Below, piece after piece: positions 26,791 through 35,648 of a DNA stretch of 64,000 nucleotides. Source of the DNA: DATKHR01 sp035939575. GTDB lineage: Bacteria; Acidobacteriota; Vicinamibacteria; Vicinamibacterales; CAVVIG01. The notes under the pieces were generated by a model. That model was not told where the DNA came from. It ran no database searches and saw nothing but the letters and a program-made list of their open reading frames with translations. Position numbers and translations under genes: made by a program. Position 1 is the first letter of the stretch, and every line of letters starts with the position of its first letter. Location of the stretch: contig DASZFS010000507.1 of the NCBI GenBank assembly GCA_035939575.1, forward strand, positions 4,747-68,746, read 5' to 3'.

Positions 26791-28968
26791 TCGGACGATG
26801 CTGAGCATGTTGGAGAAGTCGTCCGTCCAGACAGGAACCCCGCCCGGCGCGATGGCGTGCCAGCGCGAATCGGCAGCAAGACCCCGCAGGTCGGCCGCGC
26901 TCTTCGCGATCACCGCCCAGTTCGAGGCCGCTTTGCGTTCTGTTGGGATCCCCGGCATCACGTCGGTATCGAGCGTCGCAATCGCGACGAGGCCCGCGTC
27001 GCGCGCCAGCGCGCCGAGCACCGGTTCAAGATCCACATAACGGTTGGATACATGGAAGGCGATTACCGCATGGGCATCGACCTTGCTCGCGTACACGCGG
27101 AGCGCTTCGCGCGTCACGAGATGCACGGGGATCGCGTCGGACGCGAACGCGTCCAGAATCATCATGGTGTATCCGCCGTCGGGCGCCGACGCGAGCTTCA
27201 ACCGCGCGTCGCCGAGCACGACGCGTACTGATGCGGGACTGTCGGCGAGATATGTGAAGTACCGGGTGTCGCGCGCGATGCGCTCGACGGCCGGATCGAT
27301 CTCGTAGAATGTCCAGTCTTCGCCGGCCGCGCTGTATGCCGCGAGCGTGCCGATGCCGAGGCCGATGACCGCGACGCGCCGCGTCCCGCCGGTGCCGTTC
27401 AGGGCCGCAAACACCTGGCCGATCGGTCCGCTCCGGTGGAAATACAGCGTCGGCTCGCGGCGGCGTGATGGATCGACGCTCTGCGCCCCGTGGACGATGC
27501 GCCCGTGCATGAAGCTGCGCCAGCGGCCTGTCGGATCGAAGGTCACGCGCCGCACGCCAAAGAAGCTGCGGCTGCGCAGCGCCACGTCCTCCTGCGCCCT
27601 CATGAACGTCGTCCCCGCGACGACGAGCGCGGCCACCCCGAGCGCGAACCGCACCGGTCGGTGGCGAAAGCCGTAGCAGATGACCATCGGAACCGCGAAC
27701 ACCAGGAATCGACCCGTGACGCCAACCGCCCCGCCGACCGCCAGCATGATCGCGAGCGAGCCGGCGCCAAGCGCAACAGGCAACGCAATGTCCCACGTCG
27801 AGGCGTTCGCCGGTGAAGGGCGCGAATCCAGCGGGCGGCGAGCGAGACAGGCGAGCACGACCGCGAGCGGATACTCGACCACTGTCTTGAAGATGACCGG
27901 CGCGACGAGCGCGTTGAAGAGACCGCCGAGCACGCCCCCCACCGACAGCCACACGTAGAACTCGGTGACGTGATCGCTCGGCGGCCGGCTGCGCGAGAGC
28001 TCGCCGTGGCAGACCATGGCGGCCATGAAGAAGGCGCCCAGGTGCACGGTCACGAGCGCGGCGACCGGAAGGACACTGTCGAAGACTATGAGAACGACGA
28101 GCGGCAGCACGATCAGCGGGAAGAACCGCACCACGACGGCGTGCGGGATGGGAGGGCGGGTCGCAAACACGAGCACAAAGGAGAGAAGGTAGACCGCGAG
28201 CGGCAGGACCCAGAGCAGCGGTGCGGGAGCGATGTCGGTCGTGAGGAAGGTCGTGACGCCGAGAACCAGGCTTGACGGGATGAACGCGAGCGCCACCCAC
28301 CAGGCCCGCTGTCGCAGCGTGATCCGCGCGGCATCGGCGCCGACCGCCCGCGCCGGCAGCGGCTCAGCCGCGCCGGCCGACCGCCGCGCGGTACAGACGA
28401 AACACAGCAGCGTGAGCCCCGCAAGGACCGCATATCCCACGGCCCAATACCGGCTTTGATCGCTGAGGCGGAGCGTCCGCTCGATGATCACCGGGTAGCC
28501 CAGCAATGCCAGAAAGCTTCCGGCGTTGCCCGCCGCATAGAGAAAGTACGGATCCGCCGCATCCGCATGATCGGTGTTCGCAAGCCACCGCTGGAGCATC
28601 GGACTGGTCGCGCCGACGAGGAAAAACGGGAGCCCGACCGTCGCCGCCAGGACGCGCAGCAGCCAGAACACCGGCGTGCCATCGACCGGCGGCGTCACCG
28701 CATCGCGCAGGGCTGTGGGTAACGTCGCCAACGCGAGCAACAGCAGCGCGATGTGCAGGATCGCGTGGCGTCGAAACCCGAGCAGACGTGGGCCGGCGTG
28801 TGCATACAGGTAGCCCGCGAGGAGCGCCGCCTGGAAGAACACCATGCACGTATTCCACACGGCCGGCGTGCCGCCTAGAACCGGCAGGACCATGCGGGCG
28901 ACCATCGGCTCGACGACGAACAGAAGGGCCGAGCTCACGAACAGCGTGAGCGTGAAGAGAGTGAGCAT
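26779..28968 (-). CDS. Fused membrane protein/spermidine synthase-like methyltransferase-fold protein
   Basis: 729 residues from the ATG at 28968; a GTG at 29013 is an alternative. About ten to twelve membrane segments fill residues 1-480, beginning LTLFTLTLFVSSALLFVVEPMVARMVLP, a stretch typical of MFS/spermidine-synthase fusions. The C-terminal soluble domain has the nucleotide-type motif VAVIGLGIGTLAAYS, an acidic end of strand 2 (FYEIDPAVERIA), DARLKLAS and MMILDAFASDAIPVHLVTREAL. These are the polyamine-synthase landmarks, including the Asp-rich loop. Whether it makes a polyamine is unproven, and these membrane fusions lack an assigned reaction. It is divergent from the TPR-DUF2914 gene. 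Confidence 0.87.
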   Translation of the reverse strand: MLTLFTLTLFVSSALLFVVEPMVARMVLPVLGGTPAVWNTCMVFFQAALLAGYLYAHAGPRLLGFRRHAILHIALLLLALATLPTALRDAVTPPVDGTPVFWLLRVLAATVGLPFFLVGATSPMLQRWLANTDHADAADPYFLYAAGNAGSFLALLGYPVIIERTLRLSDQSRYWAVGYAVLAGLTLLCFVCTARRSAGAAEPLPARAVGADAARITLRQRAWWVALAFIPSSLVLGVTTFLTTDIAPAPLLWVLPLAVYLLSFVLVFATRPPIPHAVVVRFFPLIVLPLVVLIVFDSVLPVAALVTVHLGAFFMAAMVCHGELSRSRPPSDHVTEFYVWLSVGGVLGGLFNALVAPVIFKTVVEYPLAVVLACLARRPLDSRPSPANASTWDIALPVALGAGSLAIMLAVGGAVGVTGRFLVFAVPMVICYGFRHRPVRFALGVAALVVAGTTFMRAQEDVALRSRSFFGVRRVTFDPTGRWRSFMHGRIVHGAQSVDPSRRREPTLYFHRSGPIGQVFAALNGTGGTRRVAVIGLGIGTLAAYSAAGEDWTFYEIDPAVERIARDTRYFTYLADSPASVRVVLGDARLKLASAPDGGYTMMILDAFASDAIPVHLVTREALRVYASKVDAHAVIAFHVSNRYVDLEPVLGALARDAGLVAIATLDTDVMPGIPTERKAASNWAVIAKSAADLRGLAADSRWHAIAPGGVPVWTDDFSNMLSIVRWTH

Positions 28969-29180
28969 CAGGTGTGTCGGGGCCCTGTGACAGGTGTCGA
29001 CGAGGAGCAACACCCGTGCCTCACCGACCCACCGAAAATTCGTTGTGGACGGAAGCCGCAGATTTCAGATTTCAGGCGAGACTTACAGTTTCGACGATCC
29101 AATCGACCATGCATCACAAAACCGTGGTCTACAATGAGGTCGTCGTCGGTGTCGGATTGCGCCGTGGCGCCAGAGAGGCG

Positions 29181-30323
29181 ATGTCGGATCTACCGGACGT
29201 TCGAAACAAGCTCATGGAGGCGGAACGCGCCGCGACCGCCGGTGACCTCGCGTCTGCCGATGAGCTGCTGAAAAGCGCCGCACGCATTCAGGAAGCCGAG
29301 CTGGGTCCGCTCCATCCGGATCTCGCCAACACACTCAACAACCTCGCCGTCGTCGCCGAGAGAACAGGACGGCCAGGCGATGCCGAGACGTTTTATCGCC
29401 GGGCGGTGGCCATTGTGTCTGCGTCGCTGCCGCCCGACGATCCGGCGGTTGCGGCGAGCCGGCAGAACCTCGAGGATTTCTGCCGCGCTCGAGGCCTGCC
29501 GATCGCCGGAACCGCCGTGATCCCGCCTGGCGATACCGCAGCGACTCCGCCGATCACTCCCGATACCGCAGCGACCCCGCCGATCACTCCCGATGCTGCA
29601 GCGACTCCACCGATCACTCCCGATGCTGCAGCGACTCCGCCTGGCGCATCGCGCTCGCTCACCGCAGTCGCGGTCGGTGTGGTCATCCTCGCGACCGCCG
29701 CGCTCCTCGTGACGCGACCGTGGTCGCCGACGTCGCCGGCGCCGACGGCGACGCACCCGGGGGCAGGGGCCCCGGGAGTGAACCCGGGGGCAGGGGCCCC
29801 GGGAGTGAACAAGACGCGCGAATCGGCCCCCGCTCAGCCCACTGCGCCCGTTCCGATCGAACCGGCGCGTCCGCTCGAGGAGGCGCGACCGATCGAACCG
29901 GCACCGCCAATCGAACCGGCACCCCCGATCGAACCGGCGCCCTCAATCAAGCGGACGCCGCCACTGGAACCAGCCCGGCCGCCGGGGGCCGGTGGCGAGG
30001 TCTCCCTCGCAAGCGTCCAGCTATGTAAGACCTTGTCCACGAACAGTGGCACGTGGCGATGCAGTCCGGCAGGCGACCCGGTGGCGCCGGGGGCGCTCGT
30101 CCTCTACACGCGGGTCAGGTCCCCGCGCAATGCTGCGGTCGTGCATCGGTGGTATCACGGAGACACGCTGCGCCAATCCGTGGAGCTGGCGATCCGCGCC
30201 AGCGCGACGGAGGGCTATCGCACCTACAGCCGGCAGACCGTGGACGCTGGCGGAGATTGGCGAGTGGAAGTCAGGAGCCTGGCCGGCGCCTTGCTGCACG
30301 AGCAGCGCTTCGCGGTTCGGTGA
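29181..30323 (+). CDS. TPR, membrane-spanning protein with C-terminal DUF2914 domain and internal repeats
   Basis: 380 residues from the ATG at 29181, chosen for its AGAGAGG Shine-Dalgarno and a TACAAT box at 29130-29135; an in-frame ATG at 29110 is an alternative. Residues 1-110 are TPR-like (LANTLNNLAVVAERTGRPGDAETFYRRAVAIV). They are followed by 3.5 copies of a 10-residue unit (DTAATPPITP), one membrane helix (LTAVAVGVVILATAALLV), a Pro-rich stretch of IEPAP units and a GAGAPGVN pair. The C-terminal DUF2914 domain has LCKTLSTNSGTWRC, YTRVRSPRNAAVVHRWYHGD and GYRTYSRQTVDAGGDWRVEVRS. The fold is probably an extracytoplasmic beta domain anchored by the helix. Its role is unknown. Confidence 0.8.
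   Translation: MSDLPDVRNKLMEAERAATAGDLASADELLKSAARIQEAELGPLHPDLANTLNNLAVVAERTGRPGDAETFYRRAVAIVSASLPPDDPAVAASRQNLEDFCRARGLPIAGTAVIPPGDTAATPPITPDTAATPPITPDAAATPPITPDAAATPPGASRSLTAVAVGVVILATAALLVTRPWSPTSPAPTATHPGAGAPGVNPGAGAPGVNKTRESAPAQPTAPVPIEPARPLEEARPIEPAPPIEPAPPIEPAPSIKRTPPLEPARPPGAGGEVSLASVQLCKTLSTNSGTWRCSPAGDPVAPGALVLYTRVRSPRNAAVVHRWYHGDTLRQSVELAIRASATEGYRTYSRQTVDAGGDWRVEVRSLAGALLHEQRFAVR
29532..29641 (+). repeat. 30-bp tandem repeat, about 3.5 copies (coding)
   Basis: The unit begins GATACCGCAGCGACTCCGCC and encodes DTAATPPITP. Copies start at 29532, 29562, 29592 and 29622 (the last partial). Synonymous and Thr/Ala differences accumulate in the later copies. Confidence 0.85.
29756..29809. 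repeat. G-rich palindromic element, two 27-bp tandem copies (coding)
   Basis: Two identical 27-bp copies (29756-29782, 29783-29809) with the core CAGGGGCCCCGGGAG encode PGAGAPGVN twice. The same element occurs on the other strand at 40515-40557 and 40659-40681. Confidence 0.8.
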
Positions 30324-30364
30324 GGCTCGGTGAGAGCGGGCAGGCCGCGCCGCCGATCTTCGGG

Positions 30365-30585
30365 ACGAATCGTTATGTCGACGGATCCCTGGCCTGCGTG
30401 AGTGCGAATCTCCAGAAGACCGGCCACCAAGCGTGCCTGCCGACACGCTGTAGGCAAACCCCAGTGGGCCGAGCGTTTTCCCGGCCAACCCGATCCAGAA
30501 ACAACACAACCGCGATCCCCCACACGCCGTTGTAGATCGCCGCTGCATAGAACCAGCCGCGATAGATCCGGAATTCGTCGTTCAT
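30365..30585 (-). pseudogene. Decayed small membrane protein gene
   Basis: An ATG at 30585 opens MNDEFRIYRGWFYAAAIYNG and VWGIAVVLF, the N-terminus of a roughly 130-150 residue membrane protein family seen in Acidobacteria. The sequence then breaks. In a second frame FWIGLAGKTLGPLGFAYSVS appears (about 30460-30530), and the first frame later resumes with WWPVFWRFALTQARDP near the end. These pieces match the expected order of one gene with two internal deletions and frame changes. The remnant is about 220 bp instead of the expected 400 or more. It directly follows another decayed gene on the same strand, as the intact pair would. Confidence 0.6.
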
Positions 30586-30879
30586 GCGCGGGCCCGCCGC
30601 GAGGACTCACAACGGCCGGAAGCACGATGCCCGCAACACTGAACGACGACTGGCGGTAGAGAAGCGTGCCATCCTCCACCGCGAAGACGACCCGATTCGA
30701 CGCACCCATTCCACGTCGGCGCCAATGGCCGTCACTTCGAGTCGCACATGCTGGCCGCGGCCCGCGAGGGGCGCCAGGTGGGCGCGCTGCACGTGGGCGT
30801 GCAGCGAGGCGAACGCTTCTCCGAGGATCAGTTGGTAGGGAGAGGAAGCCACCGGGTCCGGAAGTGCGGACGCCGCCAT
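30586..30879 (-). pseudogene. Decayed DUF4166 gene
   Basis: From an ATG at 30879 the frame reads SSPYQLILGEAFASLHAHVQ, then RAHLAPLAGRG, the N-terminal signature of DUF4166 proteins. It jumps directly to HVRLEVTAIGADVEWVRRIG, which belongs about 30 residues further on in intact members. Another frame carries VVFAVEDGTLLYRQSSFSVAG followed by IVLP, the family's C-terminal region. At least two internal deletions and one frame change are needed to explain this. The remaining 290 bp are far short of a full gene (about 500 bp or more). The identification rests on recalled family patterns. Confidence 0.55.
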
Positions 30880-30978
30880 GCACGGCCTAGTGTAGGGCCA
30901 ACTGCGTTCCCGCAACCAACCACCCTGAAATCCAAACGCCGACGCCCGCCGTAGAGCCTACGAAGTAAGGAGGACCGT

Positions 30979-32379
30979 GTGAAAAAAGCAGTTGCCCTGG
31001 TGGTGGTAGCGGGGGGTTTGGTCGGTTGGCCAATGATGTCCGGTCACGCGTCGAGCCATCGCGAGGCGCCGCTGATCAGCATGGATCCGATGGCCGACAA
31101 TACCGACCTGTACGCGTTCCGCAGTCCGGATCGACCTGACACCGTGACGATCATCGCGAACTACATCCCGCTCGAATCTCCTGCGGGAGGGCCGAACTTT
31201 CCGGCCTTCGACGATTCGGTCCTGTACGAGATCCACATCGACAACGATGGCGACTCGCGGGAGGATCTCACGTACCAGTTCCGGTTCAAGACCGAGACCC
31301 GCAACCCCGACACGTTTCTCTACAACACTGGTCCGATCGCATCGCTCGACGATCCCAACTGGAACCGGCCGCAGACCTACAGCGTCCGGCTGGTCCGCCA
31401 CGAGCGCGGGCACGAGCACTCGGAATCCGGCGATCTGCTTGGCACAGGCCTGACGACGCCACCGGACAACATCGGGCCGCGCTCGACTCCCAACTACGAC
31501 GCGCTGGCGGCCTCGGCCGTGCACACCCTTGCAGGCGGCGTCCGGGTGTTTGCGGGCCAGCGCGACGATCCCTTCTTCGTCGACCTCGGCTCCATCTTCG
31601 ATCTGGCGGGTCTGCGCCCGTTCAACCCGTTGCATCTCATCCCGTTGCCGGCCGAACCGGGTCGCGATGCGGTCGCGCGATACAACACCCACTCGATCGC
31701 GCTGCAGGTGCCGATTCGCCAGCTCGTCAGCGGCCAGCAGACCACCATCGGCGTCTACGCGAGCGCGAGCCGCCGCGCCGTGCGCGTCCTGCGCAGGGAC
31801 GGATCGCGCGACGACTTCGGCGAATACGTCCAGGTATCGAGGCTCGGCGAGCCGCTGATCAACGAAGCGGTGATTCCGCTCGGACAGAAGGACGAGTGGA
31901 ACCGATCGGACCCCGAGGACGACGCGCGCTTCGAGGGCTTCTACACGTCGCCGGAGGTCTCGCGCCTCGAGAATCTGCTGTACGGCAGCGCGCTCGCGCC
32001 GATCGCGGAATCGAACCGCACGGATCTCGTCGCGATCCTGCTCACCGGCGTCCCGGGGTTGAACTTCACCGGATCCCGAAGAGCCGACCTCCTGAGGCTG
32101 AACACGAGCATCGCGCCGGCATCGTCCCCCAACCGCCTCGGCGTGCTCGCGGGTGATCTCGCGGGCTTCCCCAATGGGCGCCGGCTCGGTGACGACGTTA
32201 TCGATATCGAGCTGCGAGCGTTTGCGCAGGGCTACGGACCGTTCCTGAACGGCCTGCTCGGCCTTCCCAACAAGAGCCCGAACAACCTGCTCGGCGACGG
32301 CGTCGACGCCAACGATGTGCCGTTCCTGACGACGTTCCCGTACGTGGGAACGCCGCATCAGGGCTATCAGGTCCCATAG
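30979..32379 (+). CDS. Exported DUF4331 protein
   Basis: 466 residues from a GTG at 30979 (GTG 30977 is out of frame), with AAGGAGG 5 nt upstream. A Lys-rich start and hydrophobic stretch (KKAVALVVVAGGLVGWPMM) make a signal peptide. The mature start SSHREAPLISMDPMADNTDLYAFRSPD is the unmistakable DUF4331 opening. Further family marks are the FDDSVLYEIHIDNDGDSREDLTYQF strand pair with Ca-binding-like Asp residues and LGDGVDANDVPFLTTFPYVGTPHQG at the end. The function is unknown; the proteins are secreted and often paired with TPR proteins, as here (next gene 15 bp downstream). The pair probably acts outside the cell. Confidence 0.93.
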   Translation: MKKAVALVVVAGGLVGWPMMSGHASSHREAPLISMDPMADNTDLYAFRSPDRPDTVTIIANYIPLESPAGGPNFPAFDDSVLYEIHIDNDGDSREDLTYQFRFKTETRNPDTFLYNTGPIASLDDPNWNRPQTYSVRLVRHERGHEHSESGDLLGTGLTTPPDNIGPRSTPNYDALAASAVHTLAGGVRVFAGQRDDPFFVDLGSIFDLAGLRPFNPLHLIPLPAEPGRDAVARYNTHSIALQVPIRQLVSGQQTTIGVYASASRRAVRVLRRDGSRDDFGEYVQVSRLGEPLINEAVIPLGQKDEWNRSDPEDDARFEGFYTSPEVSRLENLLYGSALAPIAESNRTDLVAILLTGVPGLNFTGSRRADLLRLNTSIAPASSPNRLGVLAGDLAGFPNGRRLGDDVIDIELRAFAQGYGPFLNGLLGLPNKSPNNLLGDGVDANDVPFLTTFPYVGTPHQGYQVP

Positions 32380-32394
32380 CCGCGGAGCGCACCA

Positions 32395-33627
32395 GTGCCA
32401 ACTCCGCATCGCGCGCCATGGATCGTCGCCGCGGCCGCCGCCGGAATCGCCGCAGCCGTGTTGCCCCACGTGCTGTCGCGACGCTCGCCGTCGCGGACCT
32501 CGGAGCCGGTCCGGTTGGCGCCCGGTGTCGGCATGCCGGGCGGTCCTCGAACAACCGCTGACGGGTTGCGTGACCGGATCGCCGAGATGGAGGCGCGCCT
32601 GCGGGAGCATCCCGCGGACGCAGGCGCGGCCATCCTTCTCGCCGACGCGCTCCTCCGTCAGGCGCGCGCAACTACGAATGGCCGGGCAGCCAATCGCGCC
32701 GGCGATGTCCTTGGCAGCGTCCTGAAAGACGACCCGGGGCAATACGACGCGCTCCGTCTGCTCGGGGCCATCCACCTCTCGCGCCATCGGTTCAAGGACG
32801 CGCTCCAGGTCGCGCGGCGCGCGCGCGACGAGCGGCCCCAGGATGCCTGGAACTATGGCGTAATGGGCGACGCGCTCGTCGAGCTGGGTGACTATGACGA
32901 GGCGTTCGAGGCGTTCGACAGGATGGCGGCCTTGCGGCCGAGCGCCGACGCCTACGCGCGCGTCTCGTACGCGCGTGAGCTGCACGGCGACCTCGATGGC
33001 GCCCTGGCCGTCATGAAAATGGCGGAAGAAGCGACCATGTCCCACGACGCCGAGGCAAAGGCCTGGTACACAGCGCACACGGGTGAGCTGTATCTGAAGA
33101 TGGGGAAGGTGAGCGAGGCAGAGCGTGAGTACCGCCGCGCCGTGTTTCTGTTTCCCGACTACCCTCACGCGGTGGTCGGCCTCGGAAAAGTCAGCGTGGC
33201 GCGTGGAGATCGTGACCGCGCGCTCGAGATCTTTCTCGACCAGCTGAAGCGCACGCCGACACTCGACATCGCTGCCCGGATCGGCGACCTCTACCAGGCG
33301 CGGGGCAATGCCGTCGAGGCCGAGCGCTACTATCAGCTGGCGGAAGACCTGGCAGGTCCTGCCATCGCACAGACCGAACCCGCTCTGGCGCTGTTTCTCG
33401 CGGAACGCGACCGCAAGCTGCCGGAAGCCGAACGAATCGCCGAAGCGGTCGTCGCGACCCGGCACGACATCTTCACCGAGGACGCCGTGGCGTGGGCGCT
33501 GTACAAGAACGGGCGCTTCGACGAGGCGCTGGCCGCAGCGCGGCAGGCGCTGAGGACCGGCACGCACGACCCGCGGATCCTCGAACACGCCGAGGCGATT
33601 CGCCGTCACGCGAAACGCGCGTCGTAG
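32395..33627 (+). CDS. Membrane-anchored TPR repeat protein
   Basis: 410 residues from a GTG at 32395. One N-terminal membrane helix (PWIVAAAAAGIAAAVLPHVL) is followed by a linker and at least seven TPR units. Examples are DALRLLGAIHLSRHRFKDALQVARRARDE, WNYGVMGDALVELGDYDEAFEAFDRMAALRP, WYTAHTGELYLKMGKVSEAEREYRRAVFLFP and AVAWALYKNGRFDEALAAARQAL. TPR arrays are scaffolds for protein contacts. The gene follows the DUF4331 gene by 15 bp on the same strand and is therefore most likely its partner, perhaps tethering the secreted DUF4331 protein. No enzymatic motif is visible. Confidence 0.85.
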   Translation: MPTPHRAPWIVAAAAAGIAAAVLPHVLSRRSPSRTSEPVRLAPGVGMPGGPRTTADGLRDRIAEMEARLREHPADAGAAILLADALLRQARATTNGRAANRAGDVLGSVLKDDPGQYDALRLLGAIHLSRHRFKDALQVARRARDERPQDAWNYGVMGDALVELGDYDEAFEAFDRMAALRPSADAYARVSYARELHGDLDGALAVMKMAEEATMSHDAEAKAWYTAHTGELYLKMGKVSEAEREYRRAVFLFPDYPHAVVGLGKVSVARGDRDRALEIFLDQLKRTPTLDIAARIGDLYQARGNAVEAERYYQLAEDLAGPAIAQTEPALALFLAERDRKLPEAERIAEAVVATRHDIFTEDAVAWALYKNGRFDEALAAARQALRTGTHDPRILEHAEAIRRHAKRAS

Positions 33628-33703
33628 CAGAATTGGCCTGTCAAGCGCGTTCCTGCATGTAAATTCTCACCGCAATGGACTGCGGATCCGGGCGCCACCA
33701 GCC

Positions 33704-33709
33704 GACAAT
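33704..33709 (+). promoter_or_regulatory. -10-like box GACAAT, leaderless promoter of the GGDEF-EAL gene
   Basis: GACAAT is followed by CAGGCC and then the GTG at 33716. The 14-mer ACAATCAGGCCGTG is identical, in position and phase, to that at 47075-47088. Confidence 0.5.
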
Positions 33710-33715
33710 CAGGCC

Positions 33716-35470
33716 GTGACGTCTGTTCGGGAACTTCCCCCGGATGCGCGGGACGACACACTCGGCTCCCTCATCGCCGACATCCCGCCGTTGTCGCTGA
33801 ACTCGCCGACCTCGGTGGCGTACGAGGCATTCAAGGCCGATGCCGCGCTCTACGCGATCGCCGTAGTGGACCCGGGCGGCCGGCCGATCGGGCTGCTCAA
33901 TCGCTTCAAGTTTCTCGAAACGCTCTCGCGGCCGTTCGCCCACGATCTGCTCAAGCACCAGACGGTCGCGACGATCATGGACCCGTCGCCGCTCATCGTC
34001 GATGAACACGTGCCGCTCGACCAGTTGAGCCACGCGCTCGTGGATGATGCCGCGCGCTACATCTTCGACGGCTTCATCGTCACGCGCGGCGGTTGCTATC
34101 TCGGGATCGGGACCGGATACAGCCTCATGCGGTGTATCACCGAGCTCAAGCACGCGACGCTGTTCCGCCTCGCGCACCACGATTCGTTGACCGGGCTGCC
34201 CAATCGCCAGCTGTTCGACGATCGCCTCACACAGCTGCTGGCGCACGCCACGCGCAGCGGCGCCCAGCTCGGCGTGCTGTACATCGACGTCGACCGGTTG
34301 AAGACGGTAAACGACAGCTTCGGTCACGCGATCGGCGATCTCCTGCTGAAATCGGTCGCCGGCCGCCTGCGGGCCATCACGCGGACGGAAGACACGGTGG
34401 CGCGATTGAGCGGCGACGAGTTCGCCGTGATCCTCGCGGACCTGCGCGACGCCGGCGACGGCGACGTCGTGGCGCGCAAGTGCCTCGGGGCGTTGCGCGA
34501 TCCGCACGTGCTGGACGGTCACACCGTGACCGTGTCATGCAGCATCGGGATCGCTGTTTTTCCAGCGGACGCGCCAACCCAGGCCGCGCTGGTACGGGCG
34601 GCCGACGTGGCCGCCTATCACGCGAAGCAGTTCAGAAACACATACCAGCGCTACACGGCGGATCTCCAGCACCCGATGCCCGGCGCCTTTCCAGCGTTCG
34701 CGTCGGTGAGGCGCGCTATCGACCAAGGTCACCTGAGCCTGGCGTATCAGCCGCAGATCCTCGCGACATCGCATCGGCTGTCCGGCGTCGAGGCACTGGT
34801 CCGTTGGCGGGATCCGGAGCGCGGGTTGCTGCCCACGGTCGAGTTGATACGCCTGGCGGAGGACTCGGGCCTCATCGGAACCGTGACGGACTACGTGCTC
34901 CGCGAGGCGATGTCGCAGATGCTCGCGTGGGAGCGGGCGGGGCTGGCGCACGGCCTCTCGCTCGCCGTCAACGTGTCGGGTGTGGAGTTGCGGGACGGCA
35001 CGCTCGTCACGATGCTGCAGCGGCACCTCGCGCAGACGGGCTTCCCGGCCTCGGCGCTCGAAATCGAGATCACGGAGAGCACGGCGATGCTCTCGAACGC
35101 CGCCACGGCGTCCGTCCTGGCGGCGCTGACCTCGCTCGGGATCAGGCTGTCCATCGACGACTTCGGCACCGGCTACTCGTCGCTGAGCCGCCTGCGGCAC
35201 CTGCCGGTCCACGCGGTGAAGATCGACCGCACGTTTGTCGATGATATCGAGCACCGCGATTCCGGAACGCTCGCCAGGGCGATCATCCTGATGGCCCATT
35301 CGCTCGGACTCACGGTTACCGGCGAGGGAGTGGAGACCCGGCGTCAGCTCGCGTTCCTCGAAGAACATGCATGCGACCGGATGCAGGGGTATCTCATCAG
35401 CCAGCCGCTGACCGCCGAAGACATGTCACGTTACCTCACGGCAAACCGACAGGCCTCCCATGAAAATTAG
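33716..35470 (+). CDS. CBS-GGDEF-EAL c-di-GMP enzyme
   Basis: 584 residues. The N-terminal 140 residues resemble a CBS pair (YAIAVVDPGGRPIGLLNRFKF, VATIMDPSPLIVDEHVPLDQLS). The GGDEF domain has HHDSLTGLPNRQLF, DVDRLKTVNDSFGH and SGDEF at 232-236, with an RxxD product-inhibition site five residues upstream (RTED). The EAL domain has Glu359 in EALVRW, then NVSG, EITES, DDFGTGYSSL, KIDRTFVDD and GEGVE, so all metal and catalytic positions of an active phosphodiesterase are present. The protein could therefore both make and degrade c-di-GMP, with CBS binding of a nucleotide setting the balance (inference). It is monocistronic and apparently leaderless. Confidence 0.93.
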   Translation: MTSVRELPPDARDDTLGSLIADIPPLSLNSPTSVAYEAFKADAALYAIAVVDPGGRPIGLLNRFKFLETLSRPFAHDLLKHQTVATIMDPSPLIVDEHVPLDQLSHALVDDAARYIFDGFIVTRGGCYLGIGTGYSLMRCITELKHATLFRLAHHDSLTGLPNRQLFDDRLTQLLAHATRSGAQLGVLYIDVDRLKTVNDSFGHAIGDLLLKSVAGRLRAITRTEDTVARLSGDEFAVILADLRDAGDGDVVARKCLGALRDPHVLDGHTVTVSCSIGIAVFPADAPTQAALVRAADVAAYHAKQFRNTYQRYTADLQHPMPGAFPAFASVRRAIDQGHLSLAYQPQILATSHRLSGVEALVRWRDPERGLLPTVELIRLAEDSGLIGTVTDYVLREAMSQMLAWERAGLAHGLSLAVNVSGVELRDGTLVTMLQRHLAQTGFPASALEIEITESTAMLSNAATASVLAALTSLGIRLSIDDFGTGYSSLSRLRHLPVHAVKIDRTFVDDIEHRDSGTLARAIILMAHSLGLTVTGEGVETRRQLAFLEEHACDRMQGYLISQPLTAEDMSRYLTANRQASHEN

Positions 35471-35590
35471 TGAGAAGCTATCTCATAAATGCCTCCGCAG
35501 AAGCGACACTGATGATTCAGAATGGGCTGAAGATCTTGGAGAATACTGATCTAGGGGCGAGGTAACTGCCTGCGGCCATGAGTCTTCGGC
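35471..35590. repeat. Dispersed composite intergenic repeat, copy A
   Basis: In order it contains CTATCTCATAAATGCC, GCAGAAGCGACACTGA (35497-35512), ATGGGCTGAAG, GAGGTAACTGCCTGCGG and a CATGAGTC tail. Its modules recur at 26701-26790 (inverted) and 54961-55035. Confidence 0.6.
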
Positions 35591-35648
35591 CCCGCCTCAA
35601 CCTCGAACAGATCGAACGATGCTCGTGCTCCGGCGAGGGACTTCATTC

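Larger units (their letters stand above)
30324..30978. other. 655-bp stretch without an intact gene
   Basis: This gap contains the two minus-strand gene remnants described separately. I see no intact reading frame on the plus strand. At its right end AAGGAGG (30967-30973) serves the DUF4331 gene. Confidence 0.6.

Noticed and set aside
29532..29641. Possible CRISPR array
   Set aside because: The 30-bp units are directly adjacent without spacers and lie in a coding frame.
30958..33609. An 880-codon open frame opposite the DUF4331 and TPR genes
   Set aside because: Both sense-strand genes have signal peptides, family motifs and Shine-Dalgarno sites; the antisense translation has none.
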